From assembly GCA_030744875.1 (NCBI GenBank), contig JASLPR010000035.1, forward strand, positions 1 to 41,552: a stretch of DNA of 41,552 nt, written 5' to 3'. Both the position numbers and the translations under genes were made by a program. The notes under the pieces are model-generated. The model was given only the letters and a program-made list of their open reading frames with translations. It was not told where the DNA came from and made no database searches. How positions within the stretch are numbered: the first letter of the stretch is position 1; each line of letters opens with the position of its first letter. The stretch comes from Chloroflexota bacterium (GTDB lineage: Bacteria > Chloroflexota > UBA11872 > VXNJ01). Positions 17,380-25,748 of this stretch are shown piece by piece.

Positions 17380-18819
17380 ATGTCCCCGCGACCGAACATC
17401 GTTTTCATAATCACCGACGACCAGGGCCCCTGGGCCGCCGGTTGCTACGGCAACGACGAGATCCGCACCCCCAACCTCGACCGCCTGGCCGCCAGCGGCC
17501 TCCGTTTCGAGAACTTCTTCTGCTCGACGCCGGTCTGCTCCGCCAGCCGTGCCTCCTTCCTGACCGGCAAGACATCCTCGGCCCACGGCGTCCACGACTG
17601 GATTCGCGGCGGGAACACCGGGCCCGACGCCACCGCCTATCTCGAAGGCCAAGTCGCCTACACGGACATCCTGGCCGCCAACGGCTACACCTGCGGCCTG
17701 TCCGGCAAGTGGCACCTGGGCGCCAGCGAGACCCCGCAGCACGGCTTCTCGCACTGGTTCGCCCATGAGAAGGGCGGCGGCGACTACAACGACGCACTGA
17801 TGGTCCGCGACGGCAAGTTGCAGGTCATCCCCGGCTACATCACCACCGCCATGACCGACGACGCGCTTGGGTTCATCGACGCCAACGCGGCCGGTCCCTT
17901 CTATCTGGGCGTCCACTACACCGCCCCCCACAGTCCCTGGATCGGCCACCCGCAGGACATCGTCGACTCCTACGCCGACTGCCCCTTCCTGTCCTGCCCG
18001 CAGGAACCGGTCCATCCCGACGCCGGTCCCCTGACCGGGCGGATGCACGGCCGCCGGGAAATGCTCCAGGGCTACTTCGCGGCCGTCACCGCCATGGACG
18101 CCGACGTCGGCCGCCTGCTCGATCACCTCGAAGAAAAAGGGCTCCGCGACGACACCCTAGTCGTCTTTGTCAGCGATAACGGTTTCAGCTGCGGCCACCA
18201 TGGCTTCTGGGGCAAGGGCAACGGCACCTACCCGGTCAATATGTACGAGAACTCGGTCAAGGTGCCGTTCATCGTCAGCCATCCCGACCGCATCCCCGCC
18301 GGACAGGTCACCGACGTCCTGGCCAGCGCCTACGACTTCATGCCTACGCTGCTGGAATACCTCGGGCTCGACATGCCAGACGACGAGCAACTCCCCGGCC
18401 GCAGCTTCATCCCGGCGCTCATGGGCGAAGCCGACCCCGGCAAAGACGCGGTCATCATCTACGACGAATACGGCCCCACCCGCATGATCCGCACCCGCGA
18501 GTGGAAATACATCCACCGCTACCCCGACGGGCCGCACCTGCTCTACGACCTGGTCAACGATCCCGGCGAGCGCAACAACCGCGTCGACTCCCCGGACCAG
18601 GCGGCGCGCATCGCCGACCTGCGGGGAAGGCTCGAAGGCTGGTTCACACGTTATGTCCACCCGGAGAAGGACGGGGTGGACCGCCGCGTGCTCGGGCGGG
18701 GGCAGCTACGGCCCCTGGGCGGCAAGTGGGAAGACGGCAGCGACGCGTTCGAGCAGGTGCGCTTCGTGGAGATCACGCCCGCCGAAACGGCGGCCGGCGA
18801 GGGCTACGACTCGCCATGA
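17380..18819 (+). CDS. Sulfatase (CSASR signature), first of a paralogous pair
   Basis: 479-residue sulfatase. PNIVFIITDDQGPW near the N-terminus gives the metal-binding Asp13-Asp14. Cys53 lies in C-S-A-S-R, an Ala-containing form of the formylglycine signature, followed by FLTGK. Other sulfatase blocks are GLSGKWHLG, HYTAPHSPWIGHPQDIVDSY, VFVSDNGFSCGHHGFWGKGNGT and REWKYIHRYPDGPHLLYDLVNDPGE. The product is very similar throughout to the sulfatase at 22976-24388. The ATG has GGAG five bases upstream. Its stop overlaps the start of the following dehydrogenase (ATGA), so the two were translated together. No signal peptide is apparent. The substrate cannot be deduced, although the aspartate- and glycine-rich active site resembles phosphonate- or carbohydrate-sulfate hydrolases. 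Confidence 0.92.
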   Translation: MSPRPNIVFIITDDQGPWAAGCYGNDEIRTPNLDRLAASGLRFENFFCSTPVCSASRASFLTGKTSSAHGVHDWIRGGNTGPDATAYLEGQVAYTDILAANGYTCGLSGKWHLGASETPQHGFSHWFAHEKGGGDYNDALMVRDGKLQVIPGYITTAMTDDALGFIDANAAGPFYLGVHYTAPHSPWIGHPQDIVDSYADCPFLSCPQEPVHPDAGPLTGRMHGRREMLQGYFAAVTAMDADVGRLLDHLEEKGLRDDTLVVFVSDNGFSCGHHGFWGKGNGTYPVNMYENSVKVPFIVSHPDRIPAGQVTDVLASAYDFMPTLLEYLGLDMPDDEQLPGRSFIPALMGEADPGKDAVIIYDEYGPTRMIRTREWKYIHRYPDGPHLLYDLVNDPGERNNRVDSPDQAARIADLRGRLEGWFTRYVHPEKDGVDRRVLGRGQLRPLGGKWEDGSDAFEQVRFVEITPAETAAGEGYDSP

Positions 18820-19849
18820 GCCAAGCGACGGGAACGCGGATTGTCTTCCCGGCGGCCGGCGAGGTCGCCATCGAGGAGTTCGCTGTCCCCGCGCCCGGCC
18901 CGGGCGAGATACTGGTCCGGGCGCGGCACTCGCTCATCAGCGCCGGCACCGAACTGACCAACCTCACCGACGCCCTCGGCATCGCCGAGTACCCGCTGTA
19001 CCCGGGCTACTCCCACGTCGGCGAGGTAGTCGCCCGGGGCTATGGCGCGCCGGAGGCCTTCCCCGTCGGCAGCCCCGTGCTCTCCATGGGCCCGCACAGC
19101 TCGCACGTGGCCCTCGAACCCGCCGCGAAGCCGGCCACCGGCGAGCACATCGCCGGCAATCAATTCGCGCTGCCGATCCCCGCCGGGGTCGATATCCAGC
19201 ACGCCCCCTTCGCCATCCTCGGCTCGGTCGCCATGCACGCCATCCGCAAGGCCCGACCCGAGCTGGGCCAGTCGGCCGCCGTCTTCGGCCAGGACGTCGT
19301 CGGCCAGCTAATCGTCCAACTCGCCCGCGCCGCCGGCTGCCGGCCGGTCATCGCTCTCGATCTCGACGACGCCCGCCTGGCACTCGCCCGCCGGAGCGGC
19401 GCCACCGCCACAGTCAATCCCAACGACAAAGATCCGGTCGAACAGCTGTTCGAGCTGACCAACGGCCACGTCGTCAACCTGCTCTTCGACGCCACCCGCA
19501 CCCCGGCCACCCTGCCGGTGATGCTCAAGGCCGCCGCCCATTCCGCCCGCGTTCTGGTCACCGGCAGCCTGCCGGGAAGAGTCGAGATCGACCTCTTTCA
19601 CGAACTCCAGGTCCGCGAAATCAGCATCTCGGAGTCTTCCAGCCGGCCGCGCCGACCAGCGCCCATCCCTACAACCCGTGGACCCAAACCCGCAACCGCG
19701 CCGTTTTCCTGGACCGGCTGGCCGCCGGCGACCTGCACGTCGCGCACCTCATCTCCAGCACCCCATCGTTCAGCAACGCCCCCGCTGTCTACGAAGCCAT
19801 CCGGCAGGGCCCCGCCGACTGGCTCGGCATCGTCTTCAACTGGCCCTAG
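18816..19849 (+). pseudogene. Zinc-type (MDR) alcohol dehydrogenase, one-base frameshift
   Basis: MDR-superfamily NAD(P)-dependent dehydrogenase. The catalytic domain opens MSQATGTRIVFPAAGEV and contains VPAPGPGEILVRARHSLISAGTE. The Rossmann part follows with QSAAVFGQDVVGQLIVQLARAAGC and VIALDLDDARLALARRSGA. The frame breaks at 19631-19632; adding one G restores SGVFQPAAPTSAHPYNPW and the rest to GIVFNWP, stop at 19849. As read, about 70 C-terminal residues would be wrong. The typical structural-zinc cysteines are absent, as in the BchC-like and sorbitol-type branch with the SAGTE motif. It overlaps the sulfatase stop by four bases, so it probably oxidises the alcohol product released by that sulfatase (inference). 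The lesion may be real or a sequence error. Confidence 0.75.
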
Positions 19850-19862
19850 GTCCTTCGGACTT
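19848..19862 (+). terminator. Hairpin fused to the dehydrogenase stop codon
   Basis: AGGTCC-TTC-GGACTT starts within the TAG stop and gives a 6-bp stem (one G-T pair) with loop TTC, between convergent genes. A pyrimidine-rich run (TTCCCTCT) begins inside the stem and follows it, but there is no T-tract. Confidence 0.4.
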
Positions 19863-19921
19863 CCCTCTGAATCCTGGCGGGCGAGCGACCTTCCTCACTC
19901 CGGCCCGACAGAGCCAGGCGC

Positions 19922-20838
19922 CTACTTCGCCGCGGACCAGGGGTCGTTGCGATCCAGCCCGATCCGGCAGCGGTGGTCCTGGTAGTCCGCCAGCGCCTGG
20001 TGATCCTGATCGGCGTAGGCCCGCATCCGCAGCAACATCCCGTCGAAATCCACCTTGTGGCCGTCAAACTCCGACCCATCCATGCAGACGAACTTCGGCT
20101 CCCCGTCCAAGTCGATCCGGCACCCGCCGCACATCCCCATCCCGTCGATCATGATCGTGTTCAGCGATACCTGGGTCGGGATCCCGGCCGGGCGGGTCAG
20201 CTCGCAGCAGGCCTTCATCATCGCTTCCGGCCCGATGGCGACGGCCAGGTTCGGTCGGTCCGAGCGAGCGCAGACTTCATGCAGCGCCTCCGTCACCAGG
20301 CCCCGCCGGCCGTAGCTGCCGTCATCGGTCATCACCAGTAACTCATCGCTCACGGCCGCGAAGTCCTCTTCGAGCACCAGCAGATCGCGGCTCCGCGCTC
20401 CCAGGATCGTGATCACCGCGTTTCCGGCCGCCCGCAGCGCGGTCGCGATGGACAGCAGCGCGGCCGTCCCGACGCCGCCCCCACGCACACCGCCGTGCCC
20501 ACACGCTCGATGGGCATCGGGTTGCCCAGCGGCCTCACGATGTAATCGACCGCATCGCCCACCTCCCGATCCGCCAGTTCGTAGGTCGTCTTGCCCACCC
20601 GCTGGAACACGATCCGGATTGTGCCTCGATCCGGGTCGGCGCCGGCGATCGTCAGCGGCACCCGTTCGCTGTATTCCCGGTCGATGCCGAGCAACACAAA
20701 CTGACCCGGCCAGCGCACTCCGGCGATCATCCCCGCTTCAAACTCAAACGAGAACACATCCTCCGCCAGCCGGTCCTTGCCGACGATCCGGTGCGGATCG
20801 TCGGCCCGCGCCTGCCATTCGATCCGGGCTACCGTCAT
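19922..20838 (-). pseudogene. NfnA/sulfide dehydrogenase beta-like FAD/[2Fe-2S] subunit, frameshifted
   Basis: Subunit of the ferredoxin-dependent NADPH oxidoreductase family (NfnA, also called sulfide dehydrogenase beta, related to PyrK). The FAD domain begins MTVARIEWQARADDPHRIVGKDRLAEDVFSFEFEAG and contains SERVPLTIAG. The NAD-binding loop reads GTAVCVG then, after one base is added to a run of five C (forward strand) at 20478-20482, GGVGTAALLSIATALRAAGN. The C-terminus carries MGMCGGCRIDLDGEPKFVCMDGSEFDGHKVDFD, the [2Fe-2S] cysteines of this family. The flavoprotein partner gene (20864-22204) lies 25 bases upstream on the same strand. Both subunits are broken by one-base shifts near their N-terminal parts, unlike most long genes here. 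Confidence 0.8.
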
Positions 20839-20863
20839 CGCACCCGCTCGCCGTCCCCGGGCA

Positions 20864-22204
20864 TCAGGCCGGCGCCCCGGCCGGCGACGGCTGCCGCGCC
20901 TCGGCCAGGTAGGCATCGATCTCGGCCGCCGCCGCCCGTCCGTGCCCGATCGCCTCCACTACCGTCGCCGCCCCCGACACGATGTCTCCGCCAGCGAAGA
21001 CGCCCGGCACCGACGTTCGGAAGCGCCAATCCACGACCACATTGCCCCACTCGTCCACCTCCATCCCGGGTGTCGTCCGCGTCACCAGTTCGTTCGCCCG
21101 GTTCCCGATAGCCACCACCACCGTGTCCACCGCCAGGATCGACTCGCTCCCGGCCACCGACACCGGCCGGCGCCGGCCGCCGGCATCCACCGCCCCCAGT
21201 TCATTGCGTCGGCATTCGATCCCCACCACCCGCCCGTTGCCGTCGCCCAGCAACCGGGTCGGCGTCCGCAGCATGCGAGACTCCACCCCCTCCTCGCGGG
21301 CATGGCGGATTTCCTCGGCCCGCGCTGGCATCTCCGGCTCACTCCGCCGGTAGACCAAGTACACCTTCATCGCTCCCAGCCGCAGCGTCATCCGCGCCGC
21401 GTCCATCGCCACGTTGCCGCCGCCGATCACCGCCACCCGTTTCGAAGCCAGCAGTGGTATATCCGCTCCCGCGCCGAATTCATGGGCCTTCATCAGGTTC
21501 GCCCGGGTCAGGTGCTCGTTTGCGCTGTAGGCCTCGGTCAGGTTCTCGCCGGCAACGCCCATGAACACCGGCAGCCCCGCCCCGGCGCCCACGAACACGG
21601 CATCGTAGCCATCCTCCCTCATCAACTCGACGATCGTCCGGCTACGTCCGATAACGAAATTGCAGACGATCTGGAGCCCCATCCGGCGCAGTTCCGCCAC
21701 CTCGCGTTCCACCACCTGCTTTGGCAGCCGAAAGGCCGGGATGCCGTAGATCAACACCCCGCCCGGCCGGTGCAGCGCCTCTAACACCGTCACCTCATGC
21801 CCGTCCCAGCGCAGTTCCGCCGCCGTCAGTCCGCCCGGCCCCGCGCCGACGACCGCGACCCGCTTCCCGGTCAGTGATTCGATCTCGGGCAAGAAGCCGC
21901 CGTCCGGAAAGCGATCCGCCACGAACTGCTCCAAGCGGCCGATGGCCACCGCCTTCTCCGGGTCGCCGTGGCGCTTCCCGACCGCGCATGCCGCCTGGCA
22001 CAGCGTCTCCTGCGGGCAGACCCGCCCGCACACCCCGGACAGCAGCGAATCGCGCCGCAGGACCGCCATCGCCTCCGTCAGTTCTCCTCGCGCAACGGCA
22101 TCCACGAAACTCATTATGTCAACCCCGGCCGGGCAACCTCGATCACACGGCCGCCCCGGGCACTGCAGGCAGCGCAGGGCCTCCAGCCGCGCCACTTCAT
22201 CCAT
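20864..22204 (-). CDS. NfnB/GltD-like flavoprotein, large subunit (N-terminus out of frame upstream)
   Basis: 446-residue flavin oxidoreductase of the glutamate synthase small subunit/NfnB family, which moves electrons between NAD(P)H and ferredoxin via FAD and two [4Fe-4S] clusters. Cluster ligands are C12, C15, C20, C24 and C59, C63, C69, C73. GAGPGG near 119 binds FAD and VAVIGGGNVAMDAARM binds NAD(P). The normal protein has about 45 more N-terminal residues. These are readable just upstream (LAIPVQPMATRDPETRARGY) in another frame and join this one if a G is removed at 22201-22202. The coding start at this ATG therefore truncates the product. It pairs with the NfnA-like gene downstream. 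Confidence 0.9.
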   Translation of the reverse strand: MDEVARLEALRCLQCPGRPCDRGCPAGVDIMSFVDAVARGELTEAMAVLRRDSLLSGVCGRVCPQETLCQAACAVGKRHGDPEKAVAIGRLEQFVADRFPDGGFLPEIESLTGKRVAVVGAGPGGLTAAELRWDGHEVTVLEALHRPGGVLIYGIPAFRLPKQVVEREVAELRRMGLQIVCNFVIGRSRTIVELMREDGYDAVFVGAGAGLPVFMGVAGENLTEAYSANEHLTRANLMKAHEFGAGADIPLLASKRVAVIGGGNVAMDAARMTLRLGAMKVYLVYRRSEPEMPARAEEIRHAREEGVESRMLRTPTRLLGDGNGRVVGIECRRNELGAVDAGGRRRPVSVAGSESILAVDTVVVAIGNRANELVTRTTPGMEVDEWGNVVVDWRFRTSVPGVFAGGDIVSGAATVVEAIGHGRAAAAEIDAYLAEARQPSPAGAPA

Positions 22205-22340
22205 ACCCGCGCGCCCGGGTCTCCGGATCGCGCGTCGCCATCGGCTGCACCGGTATGGCCAGACGGTCCTTCGCGGTCAATTCCCCCGCCGCCCGCTTCG
22301 CCAGCAGACCGTGCAAATACCTCCTCGCCTGCAAATCCAT
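22205..22340 (-). other. Out-of-frame N-terminal segment of the NfnB-like gene
   Basis: The rightward end of this segment begins with ATG GAT TTG, giving MDLQARRYLHGLLAKRA, then KDRLAIPVQPMATRDPETRARGY. The last part is the conserved N-terminal block of this protein family, and it reads into the downstream gene only with a single-base deletion. AGGAGG lies inside, ahead of a TTG at 22316, so the true start could be this TTG or the ATG. Confidence 0.6.
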
Positions 22341-22482
22341 CGGGTTGCTCCGCAATCAAGCCGCCAGCGTCACCCGGCAAGCCTGCCCCTCTGGCGTTTC
22401 AATCACGTCACAGGTGGGGCTCGCCGGATCAGCAGTGAGTGAATGCCAGGGCGGATCGTCGAGTCTCCCCCGGTGCGTCCCT

Positions 22483-22831
22483 CTACACCTCGTCGTGGCG
22501 AAAACAGCGCGTCACGTGGTCATTCACCATCCCCACCGACTGCGTGTTAGGCGTAGCAGATCGTTGGGCCCACAAAATTGAACCCGCGCTCCTTCAGCGC
22601 CTTGCTCATCGCCTGCGATTCCGGCGTCTCGGCCAGCAGCAGCCGGTAGCCCTCGCGCCGGTGCAGCACCGTTCGCCACGACAGCCCGGCCTGCGCGCCT
22701 TCCAGGCACAGCAACTCGAAGAGATGCCGGTCGTCATGAATCGGCACGCCCCATTCGAGATCGTGGTAGTCGCGCATGACCGGGTCGTCGTCGGACCCGA
22801 AACAGCGGTATCGCCCGTCTTCGTTCATCAT
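22483..22831 (-). pseudogene. tag: DNA-3-methyladenine glycosylase I, decayed
   Basis: Tag excises 3-methyladenine from DNA. The first part is a clear match: MNEDGRYRCFGSDDDPVMRDYHDLEWGVP, then HLFELLCLEGAQAGLSWRTVLHRREGYR, with the catalytic-type Glu in CLEGAQAGLSW. It then jumps to the C-terminal block SKALKERGFNFVGPTICYA. The central block of roughly 70-80 residues between REGYR and SKALKERGF is missing, which is a genuine internal deletion. Just after ICYA an extra A (TT on the forward strand at 22547-22548) creates TAA. Removing it restores TQSVGMVNDHVTRCF, including the zinc-binding His and Cys, ending at 22483. Loss of the central region makes the product non-functional. Confidence 0.85.
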
Positions 22832-22878
22832 AGCGCCCCCGGCCGATTCCATGCTCGTGCCCGTTTCGATGATAGTCA

Positions 22879-22903
22879 TTGGCGGGCGGCGGTGGCCCGC
22901 CAA
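22879..22903. repeat. Perfect 9-bp inverted repeat upstream of the third sulfatase
   Basis: TTGGCGGGC and GCCCGCCAA flank a 7-nt loop in the divergent region between tag and the sulfatase, 17 bases upstream of a TATAAT box. It could be an operator for a repressor of either gene. Confidence 0.45.
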
Positions 22904-22919
22904 TTCGGGAGCCAACGCC

Positions 22920-22925
22920 TATAAT
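22920..22925 (+). promoter_or_regulatory. TATAAT -10 box for the third sulfatase
   Basis: Consensus TATAAT lies about 50 bases upstream of the ATG start. A matching -35 hexamer is not visible; the inverted repeat at 22879-22903 occupies that area. Confidence 0.55.
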
Positions 22926-22975
22926 CGCCTCGCTCAACCGAGTCATCCGTGCAGACTGATCCAGCGAGGCGCGCC

Positions 22976-24388
22976 ATGCCCGACGGCAAACCCAACATCG
23001 TCTTCATCCTCACCGACGACCAGGCCCTCTGGGGGGTCGGCTGCTACGGCAATCCCGAGATCCGCACTCCCCACATCGACGACCTGGCCGAAACCGGCGT
23101 GCGCATCCAGAACTTCTACACCTCCACCCCGGTCTGCTCCGCCAGCCGCGCCACCTACCTCACCGGCAAGATCAACTCCCAGCACGGCGTCCACGACTGG
23201 ATTCGCCGCGACCCGGCCGGTGACATGGCCGGCAGCTTCCTGGACGGGCAGGTCACCTACGCCGACGCGCTGGCCGCCAACGGCTGGACCTGCGGCCAGT
23301 TTGGCAAATGGCACCTTGGCGAGCGCGAACTCGCCGACCACGGCTTCGACTACCACTTCTTCCGTCTCTACGGCGGCGGCAACTACAACGACGCCCCCTT
23401 TATCCGCAACGGCATCCGCGAAGAGACCACGGGCTACGTCTCCGACGTCATTACCGACGACGCCGTCGACTGGATCAGCGCCCGCGCCGCCGACGGCGAT
23501 CCCTTCTACGCCAGCGTCCATTACACCGCCCCCCACAGCCCCTGGTACGGCCATCCGCAGGACATCGTTGACTCCTACGCCGACTGCCCGTTCGAATCCT
23601 GCCCCCAGGAAGAGCCCCATCCCTGGATGACCGGCTCGCCGACCGAGTTCAAGGGCGGCAAGCAGATGCTGCAGGGCTACTTCGCCGCCGTCACCGCGAT
23701 GGACGCCTGCGTCGGCCGCATCGTCGCCCATCTCGACAAGCTCAAGATCCGCGAAGACACCTTCATCGTCTTCGTCAGCGACAACGGCTTCAACTTCGGC
23801 CACCACGGCGTGTGGGGCAAGGGCAACGGCACCTTCCCGTTCAACATGTACGAGAACTCGGTCAAGGTCCCGGGCATTTTCAACCAGCCCGGCACCGTCG
23901 GGGCCGGCCGTGTGTTCGAGGGCCTCTACTCCAGCTACGACGTCATGCCCACGCTCATGGACCACGCCGGGCTGCCGTTACCGTCCGGCGTCAAGCTGCC
24001 CGGCCGCAGCTTCCTGGCGACGCTGCGCGGCGACGCTGAGGAGTCCCGCGATCGCGTCGTTGTCTTCGACGAATTCGGCGGCACCCGCATGATCCGGACG
24101 CCGCGCTGGAAATACATCCACCGCTATGACGTCGGCCCCAACCAGCTTTTCGACATGGTCAACGACCCCGACGAACGCACCGACCTGGCTCCCGACCCGG
24201 ACTACGCCGGCCGCATCACTTCGATGCGCAGCCTGCTCGAGGACTGGTTCGACGCCCACACCGTCTCGGAGCGCGACGGCCGCAAGTTCGGGGTCACCGG
24301 TTTCGGTCAGATCAGCCGCCTCAGCGGCGAGCTTGAAGCCGACCGCGAGCGGTTTGCCCAATCCTGGTCCGACCCGCGCGGCTTCTGA
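22976..24388 (+). CDS. Sulfatase (CSASR signature), second of the paralogous pair
   Basis: 470-residue sulfatase, close in sequence and order of motifs to the enzyme at 17380-18819. It has PNIVFILTDDQALWGVGCYGNPEIRTP, Cys54 in C-S-A-S-R followed by YLTGKINSQHGVHDW, GQFGKWHLG, HYTAPHSPWYGHPQDIVDSY, FVSDNGFNFGHHGVWGKGNGT and RWKYIHRYDVGPNQLFDMVNDPDE. The GHHGxWGKGNGT and HYTAPHSPW blocks are shared almost identically with the paralogue, so the two probably act on the same kind of substrate. The ATG is chosen at the start of conserved MPDGKPN; upstream GCGAGG is a plausible ribosome binding site. It is followed by a good terminator. No signal peptide is seen. Confidence 0.92.
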   Translation: MPDGKPNIVFILTDDQALWGVGCYGNPEIRTPHIDDLAETGVRIQNFYTSTPVCSASRATYLTGKINSQHGVHDWIRRDPAGDMAGSFLDGQVTYADALAANGWTCGQFGKWHLGERELADHGFDYHFFRLYGGGNYNDAPFIRNGIREETTGYVSDVITDDAVDWISARAADGDPFYASVHYTAPHSPWYGHPQDIVDSYADCPFESCPQEEPHPWMTGSPTEFKGGKQMLQGYFAAVTAMDACVGRIVAHLDKLKIREDTFIVFVSDNGFNFGHHGVWGKGNGTFPFNMYENSVKVPGIFNQPGTVGAGRVFEGLYSSYDVMPTLMDHAGLPLPSGVKLPGRSFLATLRGDAEESRDRVVVFDEFGGTRMIRTPRWKYIHRYDVGPNQLFDMVNDPDERTDLAPDPDYAGRITSMRSLLEDWFDAHTVSERDGRKFGVTGFGQISRLSGELEADRERFAQSWSDPRGF

Positions 24389-24414
24389 GGCCGCATCGGC
24401 GGCTTCTCCTTTTT
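24388..24414 (+). terminator. Rho-independent terminator after the third sulfatase
   Basis: GCCGC-ATCG-GCGGC forms a 5-bp GC stem, extended by an A-T and a G-T pair, beginning at the TGA stop. It is followed by CTCC and five T. This is the most classical terminator in the window. Confidence 0.75.
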
Positions 24415-24598
24415 CCGCCTGGCTGGTAAGCGTGTGCCGGCGGTCCTGCCCTCTCCCGCCCGCACCAGAACTTGGCCCCAACGCCCGCATGCGCTACCTT
24501 CGTCGATGGTGGCCGTCCGCAACCGGCCTTATCCGCCGCCATTCCCCCCTTGAAACGAACCGCATCTCCTTGAACCTCGCCCCGGGCCCCCGATCCCG

Positions 24599-25585
24599 AT
24601 GACCCTCACCTTTGGCGAAAAAATCGCCGACCCCAAACGTCGCGTCTCCGTCTTCGAGTTCATCCCCCCCGAGACCGACGACGGCGAAGAGGCCCTAGCC
24701 CGCAGCGCCGCCGGCTTGGCCCGTTCGCTCTCCGGGTTCGGCAGCGACCTCGACGCCATTTACATCCCCCAGATCGTCGATGAGAGCGGTGGCGGCATCT
24801 TCATTAGCCGGCCCGACCGCGTCGAAGCCCGCCGCTACGCCACCCTCGTCGCCCGCGACCCCAACCTGCATCCCGAGACCGAGATGCTCATCACCCACCC
24901 CTTCCCCTACACCCCCATGGACGAAGTCGAGACCTGGCTCGGCGAGACCATCCACGACCTCGGCATCCGCAACATCGTCGCCGTCGGCCCGGCCCTTGAG
25001 GCCACCAATCTCAGCGGACTCAGCGCCATCGCCGCGCTGGAGCGCCTCCGGCGCCTTTCAGAAGGCGGCCCCACGCTCGCCCGCGGCGCGATCGCCATGG
25101 ACACCCGCCGCTCCGACCCATCCAGCGGTATCGCCGACGAGCCCCAGCGCATGGTCCAGAAGGTGCTGTCCGGCGCCCAGTTCTTCACCACCCAGCTCTT
25201 CTACACCCCCGACCTCATGATCCAGCTTATGCAGGACTACGCCGACGAATCCGCGCGCCAGGGCGTCGCGCCGGTCCGCGTGTTCCTCAGCGTCGCCCCG
25301 ATCGCCAGCAAATCCACCCTGCGGGTCGTTGACGCGCTACTCGGCCGCCCGGTTGAGGACGAAGTCCGCAAAGACATCTTCAGCGACCTGACCGGCCGCG
25401 GCAATCGCTCTATCGCTTCCATCGAAACCTTGCTCCGGCGGGTCTTCGACCACTGCTACGGCAACGACCTTGGCGTCCCGCTCGGCGTCTCCGTCGGCCA
25501 CGTCACCGAAGGCAACTTCCGCTTCACCCACGAGCTTCTGCATTCCCTCCCGCAGATCTACCGCGACTACCTCCCCGACCAGTAG
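24599..25585 (+). CDS. Methylenetetrahydrofolate reductase-like (MetF family) protein
   Basis: 328-residue protein with the MetF-type TIM barrel, the fold that binds FAD and reduces methylene-THF to methyl-THF. The opening VSVFEFIPPETDDGEEAL matches the family pattern (x-E-F-x-P-P). The block VLSGAQFFTTQLFYTPD matches the family FxTQ signature, and LGVSVGHVT lies near the C-terminus. It is somewhat divergent from classical MetF, and related proteins may reduce other pterin substrates. The ATG has no clear ribosome binding site. It stands alone on the plus strand, about 210 bases after the sulfatase terminator. Together with the homocysteine methyltransferase domain at 33155 it suggests a one-carbon link (inference). 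Confidence 0.75.
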   Translation: MTLTFGEKIADPKRRVSVFEFIPPETDDGEEALARSAAGLARSLSGFGSDLDAIYIPQIVDESGGGIFISRPDRVEARRYATLVARDPNLHPETEMLITHPFPYTPMDEVETWLGETIHDLGIRNIVAVGPALEATNLSGLSAIAALERLRRLSEGGPTLARGAIAMDTRRSDPSSGIADEPQRMVQKVLSGAQFFTTQLFYTPDLMIQLMQDYADESARQGVAPVRVFLSVAPIASKSTLRVVDALLGRPVEDEVRKDIFSDLTGRGNRSIASIETLLRRVFDHCYGNDLGVPLGVSVGHVTEGNFRFTHELLHSLPQIYRDYLPDQ

Positions 25586-25686
25586 CCGGCGCGTGGCCTG
25601 GCCTGCGGGCAAGTCGGGATCCTTCCCGCCTCCGGCGCCCCAACCCGTGCGCCCATTTCCAACTCGCATCCGCTGCTAGAGCACAA

Positions 25687-25699
25687 CAGCCAGTGGCTG
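25687..25699. repeat. Short hairpin CAGCC-AGT-GGCTG
   Basis: A 5-bp stem with loop AGT lies just upstream of the permease gene. Two further hairpins of the same form (CAGCC/GGCTG or CGGCC/GGCCG with a three-base loop) are fused to stop codons at 26720-26735 and 38231-38246. On this copy no gene stop is adjacent. Confidence 0.45.
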
Positions 25700-25748
25700 C
25701 GGGGTAGACTCGGCTCACATCCAGAACCACTCTCCGAAAGGCCCTCCC

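Noticed and set aside
22341-22482. Short coding-like stretch ending CDVIETPEGQACRVTLAA between nfnB and tag on the minus strand
   Set aside because: No start or ribosome binding site and no recognisable domain; too short to support as a gene.
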